Below, in pieces: positions 34,682 to 45,400 of a stretch of DNA of 64,000 nucleotides. The notes under the pieces are model-generated. The model saw only the letters and a list, made by a program, of their open reading frames with translations, searched no databases and had not been told where the DNA came from. The stretch spans positions 325,781 through 389,780 of the forward strand of contig JADJBS010000006.1 in the NCBI GenBank assembly GCA_016703665.1, read 5' to 3'. Position numbers and translations under genes: made by a program. The stretch is from Candidatus Defluviibacillus avedoerensis (GTDB lineage: Bacteria > Pseudomonadota > Gammaproteobacteria > Burkholderiales > Burkholderiaceae_C). Numbering within the stretch: position 1 is the first letter of the stretch; each line of letters opens with the position of its first letter.

Positions 34682-37621
34682 ATGCTGACTTCCGCGCAAA
34701 GTCCGCGCGCCTTCAAGTTTTTGTTCTTTCAATTGATTTCTCTCTTGTCAGTCCCCTTCTTCACAGCACTGGCTTATGCAGCCCTCGGCTGGCTTTCGCT
34801 GAAGGCATCCATTCCTCCTGACTACGTTTCGCTGGTCTTTCTGCCCGCCGGCCTGGCACTGGGCGTCAGCATGGTCTATGGCCTGCGGGCTCTGCCAGGC
34901 ATCTTGATCGGCTCATTGACTATTCAATACATGGCCAGCCAACAGGCAGGTGTGTCGGGTTGGTCCTGGTTGTTCGTGGTGTCCCCGCTTCTGGCCACAG
35001 CCCAGGCCTGGGCTGGCGCACTGCTGGCCCGCCACTGGGCGCGATGCTATCCAGGCGCCCTGGACACACCGTCCAAAGTGCTGGTTCTGCTTTTGTTGAT
35101 CGGCCCCGTCAGTTGCTTGATCAATGCAAGCATATCGGTGCCCGTGCTTTGGGCATCTGGTGTGATCCCGACGGGCGGCGTCCTTTTCAGCTGGTGGGCC
35201 TGGTGGTTGGGGGACGCGATTGGCACAGTACTTTGTCTGCCTTTGGTGCTGGTCTTCTTTGGTCAACCGGCTGCACAATGGCGCACGCGGCGCCTGACGG
35301 TGGGCCTGCCTCTGTTGGTGGCGATGGTGATGGTGGGGGTTGGCTTCTTCTTGGTCAAAGCCTGGGAAGGCCAGCGCCAAAGCGAACGCCTGAGCCGGGT
35401 CACCCATGAAATGGCAGGAAAAATGCAGCGGCGCCTGGATGCCCAGAGCGACAGTGTGCTGACTGTTTCACGCATGATGCAGATGCCTGGATCACTTGAA
35501 CAGCATGAGTTTGCCGCGTCCGTCGAGCCGTGGCTGCGCAGGTACACAGGCACGCAGAACTTTGGCTGGAGCCTGCGCGTTGATGACCAGAACCGGGCCA
35601 AATATGAAAAGCGGTACCACACCATCAAAGGTCGCTCCAGCGACGGCAAAACCTATCCAGCCAATCGCAATCCGGATTACCTGCCCATTACACTGATTGA
35701 GCCGCTTTCTGACAACCTCGCGGCACTTGGCCTGGACATCACCGTCTTGCCAAGCACAGCCGAAACTGTCGCTGTGACCCGTTCCACGGGACAACCGTCT
35801 GTCAGTGAGGGTTTTCGCTTGGTGCAAGAAACATCTGACCAGCGCAGTGTGGTGATGTACCAAGCAGTCTACGAGACCCAATCGCCCGCCAAGGTCAAGG
35901 GCATTGTTTCTGCCGTGCTACGAATGGATTCGATTCTGGAAGCTGTACTGGGCAAACTCAACCCAGACGAACTGCAGCTTTGCCTGGTGGATCGCTCGGC
36001 GGCAGTAAGCAACCGTCACCTGTCGGGGCCAGCGGCTTGCGAGTTGAATGAATGGACGGACAAGCATGCGTCAGGTCAATTGCCACTGTATTTTGGTGGC
36101 CGGACTTGGGAACTGAAAGTTCGCGCAGAAGAAGGCTTCCTGAATGACATGCATGAGTGGAGTGCCTGGGCCTTACTGGGTTTGAGCCTGCTCTGCGTTG
36201 TCATCCTGAGTGCATTCCTGCTGGTTATCACAGGCCAAGCCCACCGTACACAGGCGCTGGTGGATCTGCGTACAGCCGAGCTGGCACAGCTGGCGCACTA
36301 CGACAGTCTGACGGGTTTACTCAATCGCAGTCACTGGATGACATGTGCGCAAGCGGCGCTGCAGGGAGCCCACCGTCATGGTCACGCCATGGCCGTGATA
36401 TTTCTGGACTTGGACCACTTCAAACGCATCAATGACACGCTTGGTCATACCTTTGGCGATGAACTGTTGCAGGAAGTCTCACAACGGCTGTTGCCTTGCC
36501 TTCGACGCGAAGACCTGCTCGCGCGCATCGGTGGCGACGAATTTGTGGCCCTGCTACCGCGCCTGCGTCGCATGGACGACGCCGTGGCCGTAGCCGAGAA
36601 GTTGCTTGCCGCGCTGAACATGCCCTTGCAGGTTCAGAGCAACGAGGTCAGTCTTTCTGCAAGCATGGGCATTGCGTGCTTCCCCAATGACGGAGACACA
36701 CTAGACACGCTGGTCAAACATGCTGATACCGCCATGTATGCAGCCAAAGAAGCGGGGCGCAATGGTTACCGCTTCTTTGAAGCGGAGATGAATGCCAGCG
36801 TCTCGCGGCGCATGTTCATCGAGAACAACCTCCGCTGGGCATTGGAGCGTGAAGAACTCTTCATTGTTTACCAACCCCAGATAGACGCCCGCAGCATGCA
36901 GGTTGTCGGGGTAGAAGCACTGCTTCGCTGGCGCCACCCGGTGGAAGGCCTGATACCACCAGATATTTTCATCCCTGTGGCGGAGGACAGCGGCCTGATT
37001 GAATCCCTGGGTGCCTGGGTGCTCGCGTCAAGCTGTCAGCAACTCAAGGAATGGACAGAGACGGGACTCACGCAGCTGACAATGGCCGTCAACATTTCGG
37101 CGCTGCAGTTTCGCAAGCCAGGCTTTGTGGCGTCGGTCCGTGAAGCTATTCAGCTCAGCGGCATTGACCCGCGCCGGATTGAACTGGAGATCACAGAAAC
37201 CCTGCTGATGCATCCGCTTCAGGAACTGGATGACAGGTTGGACGAACTGGCGGCAATGGGCATGAGTTTTTCGCTTGACGATTTTGGAACAGGGTACTCC
37301 AGCCTGGGGTACATCAAGCGCCTACCCATTTCACGCATCAAACTGGACAAATCGTTTGTGACTGACCTGCCTGGCAACAGCGAAGACGAGGCCGTCGCCA
37401 GGGCAACGCTGTCCATCGCCAAAGATCTGGGCATGAAAACAGTCGCTGAAGGCGTGGAAACCACCACACAGCGGGACTACTTGGTGTCCAGTGGTTGCGA
37501 CTACCTGCAGGGTTACCTGTTTGCACGTCCCATGCAAGCTGAGGACTTACGCCAATGGATGGCGACCTATACAACCCAGCTCACCGGGGCCACAGAGCCC
37601 ACAGAGCCAATGGCTGCTTGA
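34682..37621 (+). CDS. MASE1-GGDEF-EAL cyclic di-GMP protein
   Basis: The 979-residue protein from ATG 34682 starts with an eight-helix MASE1 membrane domain (about 10-230), then an extracytoplasmic CHASE-like domain (about 255-470: YTGTQNFGWSLRVDDQNRAKYEKRY), another helix, a diguanylate cyclase domain with intact GGDEF at 617-621 and an inhibitory RRED site five residues before it, and a phosphodiesterase domain with EALLRW from 745 and LDDFGTGYSSL. Both domains keep their catalytic motifs, so it may make and break cyclic di-GMP, switched by the sensor domain. Its 3' end overlaps the convergent mltA gene by 41 bases. Confidence 0.93.
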   Translation: MLTSAQSPRAFKFLFFQLISLLSVPFFTALAYAALGWLSLKASIPPDYVSLVFLPAGLALGVSMVYGLRALPGILIGSLTIQYMASQQAGVSGWSWLFVVSPLLATAQAWAGALLARHWARCYPGALDTPSKVLVLLLLIGPVSCLINASISVPVLWASGVIPTGGVLFSWWAWWLGDAIGTVLCLPLVLVFFGQPAAQWRTRRLTVGLPLLVAMVMVGVGFFLVKAWEGQRQSERLSRVTHEMAGKMQRRLDAQSDSVLTVSRMMQMPGSLEQHEFAASVEPWLRRYTGTQNFGWSLRVDDQNRAKYEKRYHTIKGRSSDGKTYPANRNPDYLPITLIEPLSDNLAALGLDITVLPSTAETVAVTRSTGQPSVSEGFRLVQETSDQRSVVMYQAVYETQSPAKVKGIVSAVLRMDSILEAVLGKLNPDELQLCLVDRSAAVSNRHLSGPAACELNEWTDKHASGQLPLYFGGRTWELKVRAEEGFLNDMHEWSAWALLGLSLLCVVILSAFLLVITGQAHRTQALVDLRTAELAQLAHYDSLTGLLNRSHWMTCAQAALQGAHRHGHAMAVIFLDLDHFKRINDTLGHTFGDELLQEVSQRLLPCLRREDLLARIGGDEFVALLPRLRRMDDAVAVAEKLLAALNMPLQVQSNEVSLSASMGIACFPNDGDTLDTLVKHADTAMYAAKEAGRNGYRFFEAEMNASVSRRMFIENNLRWALEREELFIVYQPQIDARSMQVVGVEALLRWRHPVEGLIPPDIFIPVAEDSGLIESLGAWVLASSCQQLKEWTETGLTQLTMAVNISALQFRKPGFVASVREAIQLSGIDPRRIELEITETLLMHPLQELDDRLDELAAMGMSFSLDDFGTGYSSLGYIKRLPISRIKLDKSFVTDLPGNSEDEAVARATLSIAKDLGMKTVAEGVETTTQRDYLVSSGCDYLQGYLFARPMQAEDLRQWMATYTTQLTGATEPTEPMAA

Positions 37622-38762
37622 GCCGCCCTGCCAGCTGCCCGGCGTCTGGTCCTGAGCCCACAAAATAGTCAGCCCTGACAGCACCGACGATGGCACTGCC
37701 AGTGTCCTGCGCAACAACCAGACGCTGGAGGTTCACCGCAGGGCCATTGGATGCAAGCCATACCGGCGTACCGTAAGGAATGCTTTGAGGGTCCACCGCA
37801 ATCGACCTGCCTGCAGTCAGCGCTACACCCTGCGCACCGCGAGGGCCCGCTGTGGCGTCGCCAGGCAAGGCCTCTTCCCGGAAAAAGACGATACGCGGAT
37901 TGCTCCATAGCAGGGACTGCGTGCGTTCTGGATTCTGTGCAATCCAGGCGCGGATGGTGGGCCAGGAACCCTCCCTCACTGCGCCTTGATCGATCAGCCA
38001 TCGGCCAATGCTCTTATAGGGCTGATCATTGGTACCCGCAAAAGCCAGGCGAACCAAACGCAGGCTTCCATCGACTTCGGTAATACGCAAACGGCCCGAG
38101 CCTTGTATCTGCATGGACATGGCATCCACCGGGTCAGCTACCCAGGCTATTTCACGCCCTGCCAATGCGGCGCGGGCCTAGGGCAAAGTCTCTATCTCCT
38201 GACGGGTGTACCAGGGCTTTCGACTGGCAAGATTGGCAGGAGCGCGATACAGGGGCACACCGAAACCAGGTCGTGCCGTGCGGTAAGCGTCCAGCGTGGG
38301 CTCGTAATACCCGGTCAACAAGCCGTCACCGCCGGCCTGAAGTGGCTCAATCCGGTAAGGCTGTAGCCGACTGGTCAACCAGGATCGAAGCTGGTCAGCG
38401 TCCCCGCTGGGCAGGCGTCGGGCTTCGGCACACAGTGCAGCAAAGACCGTCACGGGTTTTTCGCAACTGCGTAGCCAGGCCACCCAGGCCTGAGCCAAAT
38501 CGTCTTGCGTCACACCCGGCAGTGCAGACCAGCGCACCGGCACCCAGCGGCTCTTGGCCTGCATTCTTGGCGCAGGCAGCTCTGTGGGTTCTCCAGGCCA
38601 GACCACAGCAGAAGGGGGCTCAGGCTGCCCGACCTCAGGTAGTGAGCCAGTGGGGTGCACGCCGGTCTTGCTTGCACAACCAGCAAGCACTACCAGCAAC
38701 AGTGCCGTGGATGCGGATACCCAGAAAGAGAATGATGGCAAACGGACGGCAGGATTGTTCAT
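37581..38762 (-). pseudogene. mltA: Membrane-bound lytic murein transglycosylase A, in-frame amber codon
   Basis: ATG 38762 starts a lipoprotein signal (LLLVVLAGCASKTG). The MltA domain follows (GLLTGYYEPTLDAYRTARPGFGVPLYRAP, KPWYTRQEIETLP) and then a TAG at 38178-38180. The same frame continues at once with ARAALAGREIAWVADPVDAM, QIQGSGRL, YKSIGRWLIDQG, and the 3D domain VVAQDTGSAIVGAVRADYFVG that holds the catalytic Asp. A single C-to-T change from CAG (Gln), expected at that spot, explains it. About 393 codons in all, normal length. MltA cuts peptidoglycan glycan strands. Either a nonsense mutation or a sequence error; no frameshift is needed. Confidence 0.88.
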
Positions 38763-38791
38763 GTCACGATTGTGCAGGAGGCACCCACCGG

Positions 38792-39418
38792 TCAAGGCGT
38801 ACGCAGCAAGTTCGCCAGCTCTACAGCAGACTTAACGTACATTTTGTCGAAAACTCGCGCACGGTGGACCTCCACCGTGCGCACGCTTATATTCAGGCGG
38901 TCGGCAATCAGCTTATTGGGCAAACCTTCGACCACACAGTGCATGACATCCCGTTCTCGCTCGGTTAAATCGGCCACACGGTGCTGCAATTTCGCTTGGA
39001 TGCGCCGCTGCGCAAGCTGATCGCCAGACTGCTTGAGTGCCTGCTCCACCCGGTCAACCAGTGCATTATCGGAAAATGGTTTGGGGCAAAAATCGAAGGC
39101 ACCACGTTTGACTGCGTCCACAGCCGTGGGAACATCACCATGCCCTGTGAGGAAAATAACGGGCAACACCGATGTCAAACCCCATTGCGTCAACTGCTCA
39201 AACAGCGCCAATCCACTCATGCCCGGCATGCGCACATCAAGCAGCAGGCAACTCGCCTGATCGGGCACAAAGTGGGGTGAAAGTTTGGCCAGAAACGCAT
39301 CTGCATGAGGATAGGATTCACTCAGTAGGCGGCGCGACCGCAGCAACCACGCCAAGGCATCGCGCACACCGGCATCATCGTCCACCACATATACAAGTCC
39401 CTCTGACACCGGCTGCAT
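38792..39418 (-). CDS. FixJ/DctR-type LuxR-family response regulator
   Basis: The 208-residue protein has a receiver domain (VYVVDDDAGVRDALAWLL, phospho-Asp61 in LLLDVRMPGMSG, Thr in FLTGHGDVPTAV, Lys in CPKPF) and a C-terminal LuxR helix-turn-helix (LTERERDVMHCVVEGLPNKLIADRLNISVRTVEVHRARVFDKM). It lies eight bases after the sensor kinase gene and is its cognate regulator. In Comamonadaceae, pairs of this kind (DctSR) switch on C4-dicarboxylate uptake. No dct transporter is in the window, so the target is unknown. mltA starts 29 bases after it on the same strand. Confidence 0.92.
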   Translation of the reverse strand: MQPVSEGLVYVVDDDAGVRDALAWLLRSRRLLSESYPHADAFLAKLSPHFVPDQASCLLLDVRMPGMSGLALFEQLTQWGLTSVLPVIFLTGHGDVPTAVDAVKRGAFDFCPKPFSDNALVDRVEQALKQSGDQLAQRRIQAKLQHRVADLTERERDVMHCVVEGLPNKLIADRLNISVRTVEVHRARVFDKMYVKSAVELANLLRTP

Positions 39419-39426
39419 CCGTGCTC

Positions 39427-41517
39427 CTATCTCAAAGGCAATGAGAATCTGAAAATCGTACCCTGCGGCGAACGTCTTTCAAATTCGAGTATTCCCCCAT
39501 GCTGCTCAACCACCGTGCGGCACAGACTCAGGCCTAGGCCCATGCCCTCCAGCTTGGTCGTAAAGAATGGCTCAAACAGCTGTTGCGCAACTTCGGCAGT
39601 TATCCCCACGCCACAGTCTGTCACCGAAAACAGCACGCTCTCACCGGCACGCTCGACCTCCAGGCTCAGCTGGCGAAGCGCCACGTCCACCAATGCCATG
39701 GCCTGCATGCCGTTTCGTACCAGATTCAGCAGCACCTGTTCGAGCATGGTTCGGTCGCACCACACCTGTGGCAGAGCCTGGCCTACACGGATTTGCACTT
39801 TGACCTCCAGCTTGGAGGCTTGCAGATTGACCAGCGGCATCACTGCCTCAAACAGAGCGGAAGGGTCAACCTGTTCACGCTGGCCTTCACGCCGTCGTAC
39901 AAAATTGTGAACACTTTTGATCACTTTGCCAGCGCGCTCGGCCTGCTCAGCGATGCGGGTCATGGCTATGCGCAGGTCTGCGCCCAGCGCACTGGTGCTT
40001 TGCTCCAACATATTGAGGCTGCCACTTGCGTAGCTGGAGATGGCAGCCAACGGCTGGTTCAATTCATGGCTGAGCAAAGACGCCATCTCACCCACTGTCG
40101 CTAGCCGTGCAGTCGCCTGCAGCCGCTCCTGGCTGGCACGCGACATTTCCTCGATCCGGCGCTGTTCGGTCAAATCGACAAAAGCACTCATCCAGCCCGT
40201 CTGTTCGCCCAGCGCATTGATCAGTGGGGCGACGAACATTAATACAGGCAAACGCCGCCCATCCTTGCGCACAAAAACTGTTTCCACACCATCGCGCAGC
40301 TTGGCTTTGGAGGATTGGCGCTGGGTGATACCTAGCCGGATTTCATCGACTTTTTCTGGAGGCCAATAGGGGCTGGATGGAGGACCATGCGGGGCAGCTT
40401 CGGAGTCGGCTTGATTGTCCAGCAGCTCTTCCGAGCTGTAACCCACCATCTCGCAAAAGGCGGGGTTCACGTAGCGGATATGGCCCTGCATGTCGCGTGC
40501 CTGCAGGCCCGTGATGAGCGAATCCTCCATGGCTTTGCGGAAGGCCAGCGCGTCGGCCAGATTGCGCTCGGCCAGCATGCGCCGACGCATGTCTCGACCC
40601 AGCATCACTACCACCGACATGAGCGCTATGCTGAGCACCGTGACCAGCGCTGTCAGCACATTCGGAAACAGGTCGGGACCCGTGCGGCGACTGTCCATGC
40701 GCAAGACCAATGTGTTGCCTGGCAGGTTAAGCAGTTGTTGTGTGGTGAATATCCGTGAGCCCCGACGGGCAGCGCCGTGCATGGCCAAGCGTGTGCCATC
40801 TGTCTCGGTAAAGGAAACCTCCTGTCCGCGCGCTAACTGCGGGCCCACCAAGTCTGACAACATATTCGGGAGCGAGTAGCTGGCGACCAGATAACCTGTG
40901 ATCCGGCCCGAGGTCACCAAGGGCAGACAAAGATCCATGACCTCTTGTCCACTGCCCTCCTCTTGGGGCAGGAAATAGCTGACGGAATAGATCGGGCTGC
41001 TGGCGCGCCGCGCAAGAGAGCAGGTCTGCACGACATCAGACTGAAGCTGGGCCCGCGTCACCCGGCTGAACAGGCGTGGCTGGTAGGGTGAACTGACATT
41101 CCACATCACATTGACTGCGCTGTCTCGCCATTCCAGGCGCAAAAGCTCGCGCCGGTCGCGCAGCAACTGGGTGCTTTCGGCGATCCAGTTGACGCCTGTG
41201 GCACTTTCGTTTTGCAAAGCCTGCATTTGCTGCAGGTTGCGGGTGAGGGCGGTTCGGATGTCCTGAACAGCGTCTCCTGCATCGCGCTCCAGCTTTTCCT
41301 GCACTTGGCTGGCCTCATAGCGCCCAGCCAACCAGACAAGGGTGCCCAGCATCACCGTCACCAGAACGAAGAGCAACAGCCAAAGTGTGCCGCGTCTTCC
41401 CGACAAAATGGCCCAGGCAAGACTACCGTGGCTTCGCATGCGCTGCGGCAGCCACTCGATTCCAGCCACTTTGTGCTGGGTCAGTGTTGCATTGACAACT
41501 GAGTCAGCGGTAGTCAC
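39427..41517 (-). CDS. DctS-like PAS sensor histidine kinase
   Basis: 696 residues from a GTG at 41517, which overlaps the nitrilase stop by four bases. Membrane helix near 45-65, a long periplasmic region (about 66-285), a second helix (about 288-310), a PAS domain (about 330-455: ARDMQGHIRYVNPAFCEMVGYSSEEL), then the phosphoacceptor motif SHELNQPLAAISSYASG (typical of FixL/DctS kinases) and an ATPase domain with VLLNLVRNGMQAM, DCGVGI and GMGLGLSLCRTVVEQHGG. It should sense a ligand outside the membrane and act on the downstream FixJ-type regulator. DctS-like by layout; the ligand is not known. Confidence 0.9.
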   Translation of the reverse strand: MTTADSVVNATLTQHKVAGIEWLPQRMRSHGSLAWAILSGRRGTLWLLLFVLVTVMLGTLVWLAGRYEASQVQEKLERDAGDAVQDIRTALTRNLQQMQALQNESATGVNWIAESTQLLRDRRELLRLEWRDSAVNVMWNVSSPYQPRLFSRVTRAQLQSDVVQTCSLARRASSPIYSVSYFLPQEEGSGQEVMDLCLPLVTSGRITGYLVASYSLPNMLSDLVGPQLARGQEVSFTETDGTRLAMHGAARRGSRIFTTQQLLNLPGNTLVLRMDSRRTGPDLFPNVLTALVTVLSIALMSVVVMLGRDMRRRMLAERNLADALAFRKAMEDSLITGLQARDMQGHIRYVNPAFCEMVGYSSEELLDNQADSEAAPHGPPSSPYWPPEKVDEIRLGITQRQSSKAKLRDGVETVFVRKDGRRLPVLMFVAPLINALGEQTGWMSAFVDLTEQRRIEEMSRASQERLQATARLATVGEMASLLSHELNQPLAAISSYASGSLNMLEQSTSALGADLRIAMTRIAEQAERAGKVIKSVHNFVRRREGQREQVDPSALFEAVMPLVNLQASKLEVKVQIRVGQALPQVWCDRTMLEQVLLNLVRNGMQAMALVDVALRQLSLEVERAGESVLFSVTDCGVGITAEVAQQLFEPFFTTKLEGMGLGLSLCRTVVEQHGGILEFERRSPQGTIFRFSLPLR

Positions 41518-42371
41518 AGCACGCGGTGCGTCAATGCAGGCAACTGCTGGCGAAAAGCCCGCAGGTTGCTGATATCAATGTCGGTCACCACCACGCCCGG
41601 CCCCGTTGCCTGTTGCGCCAGCAGTTGCCCCCAGGGATCAACGACCAAGCTGTGCCCCCAGGTTTGACGTCCATTTGAGTGGACCCCACCTTGAGCAGGC
41701 GCCACCAAATAGGCCAAATTTTCAATGGCGCGAGCGCGCATCAACACATCCCAATGCGCCTGGCCTGTTGTGTAGGTAAATGAACTGGGCAGGAGCAGTA
41801 GTTCTGCATTCAGTGCGCGAAAAAGCTCCGGAAACCGCAGGTCATAACAGATGCCCAGGCCCACTCGCCAAAGGTGACCATCCTTGGACGGCAAGTCAAA
41901 TGTCACTGGCGCAGTGCCTGGCTGCAGACAACGGGATTCGTCATAGCGTTCACGGCCATTGTCAAAACTGAACAGGTGCATCTTGTCGTAGCGCGCCACA
42001 CAGGCGCCATCTGGGGAGTACACCAGCGTACTGTTGCGAACTTGCTGTCGAGCAGTCTGGTCCACCGCCCCGCTCTGGGCAAGCGTCAAGGGCAAGCTGC
42101 CACCAACCAGCCAGATGCCCGCGTGTCGGGCTTGAGACGCCAAAAACCGTTGGATAGGAACCAAATCAGTTGTATCGACATATCCAGACTCAATATATTG
42201 CTCCTGAATTTGTAGCTTATCGGTATCTTTATGGCCCAGCAAGCAAAAATACTCGGGCAGTATCACCAGCTCGGCGCCTTCCTGAGCCGCCCGGCAGATC
42301 AATTCATCGGCCTGCGCCAAGTTGTCTTGCACAACATGGCTGGACACCATCTGGACGGCTGCAACTCTCAT
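41514..42371 (-). CDS. Carbon-nitrogen hydrolase (Nit-type amidase)
   Basis: The 285-residue protein carries the nitrilase-superfamily triad: Glu40 (LVILPEYFC), Lys130 (ARYDKMHLFSF) and Cys175 (GLGICYDLRFPELFR). The HLFSFDNGRERYDES and GQAHWDVLMRARAIENL segments match the Nit1/Nit2 branch that repairs deaminated glutathione. In betaproteobacteria this gene is usually found beside yhdP, as here (75-base gap). Residues about 46-65 are encoded by an AT-rich insert with palindrome copy D, which lengthens a loop after GHKDTDKL. The start is ATG 42371, matching the family N-terminus MRVAAVQMVS. Confidence 0.92.
   Translation of the reverse strand: MRVAAVQMVSSHVVQDNLAQADELICRAAQEGAELVILPEYFCLLGHKDTDKLQIQEQYIESGYVDTTDLVPIQRFLASQARHAGIWLVGGSLPLTLAQSGAVDQTARQQVRNSTLVYSPDGACVARYDKMHLFSFDNGRERYDESRCLQPGTAPVTFDLPSKDGHLWRVGLGICYDLRFPELFRALNAELLLLPSSFTYTTGQAHWDVLMRARAIENLAYLVAPAQGGVHSNGRQTWGHSLVVDPWGQLLAQQATGPGVVVTDIDISNLRAFRQQLPALTHRVL
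42200..42216. repeat. AT-rich palindrome, copy D (17 bases), inside a gene
   Basis: GCTCCTGAATTTGTAGC shares GCT at one end, the AATTT core and TAGC at the other end with copies A-C. It lies in an AT-rich patch (about 42187-42232) of the nitrilase gene and is translated in frame (KLQIQEQYIES) into a surface-loop segment. It is the least symmetrical of the four. Confidence 0.45.
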
Positions 42372-42446
42372 GATTTCGGGTTCACTGGATGGGGTTGGTG
42401 AGATTGGCTTCGCTTGGCTAAGTCAGTGTCTTGGGGAGGCGCTGGG

Positions 42447-45400
42447 TCATTTTGATGGCTCCCCAGCCTTACGCTCCACCGGCGTGATCTTGGGGTCTGA
42501 CCAAGTACCGTCGATGTGAAACTCTCGGGTGGCGGCACTGATCAAGGGCTGGCGCAGGATCATCTGCGTGAGAAACGTCGTCAGACCAATGACCGGGTTG
42601 ATCACACCCGCTACCAGCGATGCTGTGCCCGCATTGATCTCGGGCACCACCACCACCTTCAGGTCTTGCGTCTCCTTGGCAATGTCGGCCTTACCCTCCA
42701 TCAGCACGGCAGCGCTCACTCCCTTCATTTGCAGATTGTTCGTCACCGCAATGCCTTGCTCGATGTGGACATCACCACGCAGGAAGTCAAACGAGAAACC
42801 CTCGCTGAACACATCCCGAAAATCCAGCGCCAGCCGACGCGGTAGTGATTGCAGGCTCAGCACACCCAGCAATTTGGCGCCGCCACCCAGTGGCACTTTC
42901 AGGAACTGGCCAGTCTCCAGGTCCACATTGAACTGCCCCCCAAGGCTGGGGTAGTCCAGCGCCAATGGGGAGCCAATCCAGGCAAGCTGGCCCGCCAGCT
43001 TGCCATGGCCTTGACCCACCACATCCTTCATGCCAAGGCGCGTGAGCAGTTCGCCTGCGTTGGCAATGTCCAACGTGTAATTCAGCGCAGTTCGACGCTG
43101 CTCAGGCAAGGACCGCCCACTACGCTCGACTGGTAGCTCGCCTGCCGTCTTGGAAACGCCCAGCGCAGTCCAGTTGCCAACCGCTGAAAACTTGGCCTCC
43201 GGGACGATTACGTTGAACTTATTCAACCGCCACTCCCGCACACCGCTGTTCACGCTGTCCCCTAGGGCAACACCTTGACTGCGATTGATCGCTTCAATCT
43301 CAACCCGACCCAGCCGCTTGCCGCGAAGCTCCATGTTCTCCACGACGATGTCCAGCGCAGGAATGGTAGCCGGCTGTTCGTCCAGCAAGGCCTCAACCTC
43401 ATTTTGGGCACTGGCTGGGATGTTCAGTCGTGACAGTCGAGCGTACACCCGTCCTGGATTGCCGCCCTGCGACTGACGGTAGTCGACATAACCGCTTAGC
43501 TCACTTGAATCCAGGTTGGCACGCCAATTGATGCCTTCACGTCCTCCACCCGAAACCACGTCATGGAGGCTGTGTCCACCAAACTGCAATTCCTTAGCGC
43601 GCAGGGCAATGACCGTGGGCAGATAGGCCATGGCAGCAGGCGTTGCCCCGCTGCCTGAGTCGGCCGTTGGGTTGATTTTTGCCCCAGCTGCCCGAGAAAT
43701 TGCCGCATCCCAGGCATCCAGGTCGACGGTTTGAAGACGAATATTGGCAGCAACGCCATCATCCATCATCGGAATGTTTTCACCGTCCAGCAGCCCCACA
43801 CCAATACCGCCACGCAGAACACGGGGTTCCGTCCCGGCCAGATCACGCACAAACTGGACTGAGCCAACCCGCCCCAGGTCAACAAGCAACTGGTCGTGCA
43901 GCCGCGTTGCCGGAACACCAGCCCCGTTGGGCAACAGTGCGTTCTCGAACCGCAATGGCAAAGCGACCTCAGCAGACTTGTTTAAAGGCGGTGGCAAATT
44001 CAGGGCCAGACCTTGCAAGTTGCTAATGACGCTGATTTCGGTGACTCCACGCCGTATCCCCACCGACGCTGTATAGGCGGCAGATCCGCTGGCACTGTGC
44101 GCCAGGCGAGAAACCAGCCCCAGTTCAGTTGCTTGGCGCAAGCCTTCAGCCGTGACAGTGCCCTGGCCTTTGATCAGGATGGATGTCTCTGCTTTTTGCG
44201 GCCCCATCGCCGCACCGAGGGAACGTACAGTGCCGCCTTCGGCGCGCAAATCGCCACCAAGAAAAACGGACTGGATACCCTGCAAATTGAAGCCGGTTTC
44301 AGAAAAAAGGACCTGCCCCCTCACGCGGCTGAAAGCCGGGATCTCCGGTGAGATCTGTACATCGCTGTTTGCCAGGGTGACTGTTCCCTGAACTTTTGAC
44401 TTTTCGATCTCAGCAATCGGTAAGTTCAGGCGGACGCGGTAATCGGCATTGCCTGTGGCGCTGGCCTTGGCGAGCGCCTGTCCTGTCCAGCCGTTAATGG
44501 GCGACCGGGTCACAAAGGCCAGCCCGTCCGTCACGGGTCCACGCGCATCCACGCTGACTTGCACAGCCAGATTGGCGCCCAAGTTCGCAATCAAACCCTC
44601 ACCCCGAATAATTTGGGCCCCTGCAAGGCCGTCAATTTTGCCGGTCACACCTTTGACCACCAAACTGGTGCGGTCCACCACCAACTCGCCTGCCAGCTGG
44701 GTCAATGCAGGCCATTGCGGTGCGCCGGTACCCGTCATCTGGGAAGGCACATAGGCAAAACTGCCATTCTTGAAACTCGCTGAAATTCGAAATTCGCCCT
44801 TTTTGGGGTCACTGAAAGGCATGTCATACAGATCCCCTTTGAGCTTAAAGCGCGCACCACTCACTCGCCCCTGCTGAATCGCGTTGCGCACATAGTCGCG
44901 CGCCACCACCGGGATCACCAATGGCAAGTAACGGTGAGTCTGGACAGCTTCGCCACGTGACAAACTGCCCTGCAAGTCCAGCACCCCCGGAAAACGTGAC
45001 GAATTCCTGCTGCCATCGGATGTGCGCCAACTGCCCTGCGCCTCGCCTTCGGCGTCCTGATTGGAAAAGCTCAGGCGCTGAAGTTGAACATGGATGTGGT
45101 CTGCACTTTCTTCATCGACTTTGGCACCCGGTTTAGCGCCTGCCTTGCTCATCGAGGCGGATGTCACCGTCCATTGCAGGTCGGCTGACAACTTGTCCAT
45201 GGGGACCACCGGCTCGGCAAAGACGCCCGGAAATGTCAGGCTGCCCGACTGAATGCTGATACGCCCTTTGCCCCCTGACTGGTTCAGATCGAAATCGACC
45301 TCTGCCCCGTGAACCCCTGGTGTTCCCAAAGCATGACTGACTTCGGTGTCAGTCTGGGGCAGCGTGGGCAACTGCCCCGCATCAATGTGCAAGTTGTGTG

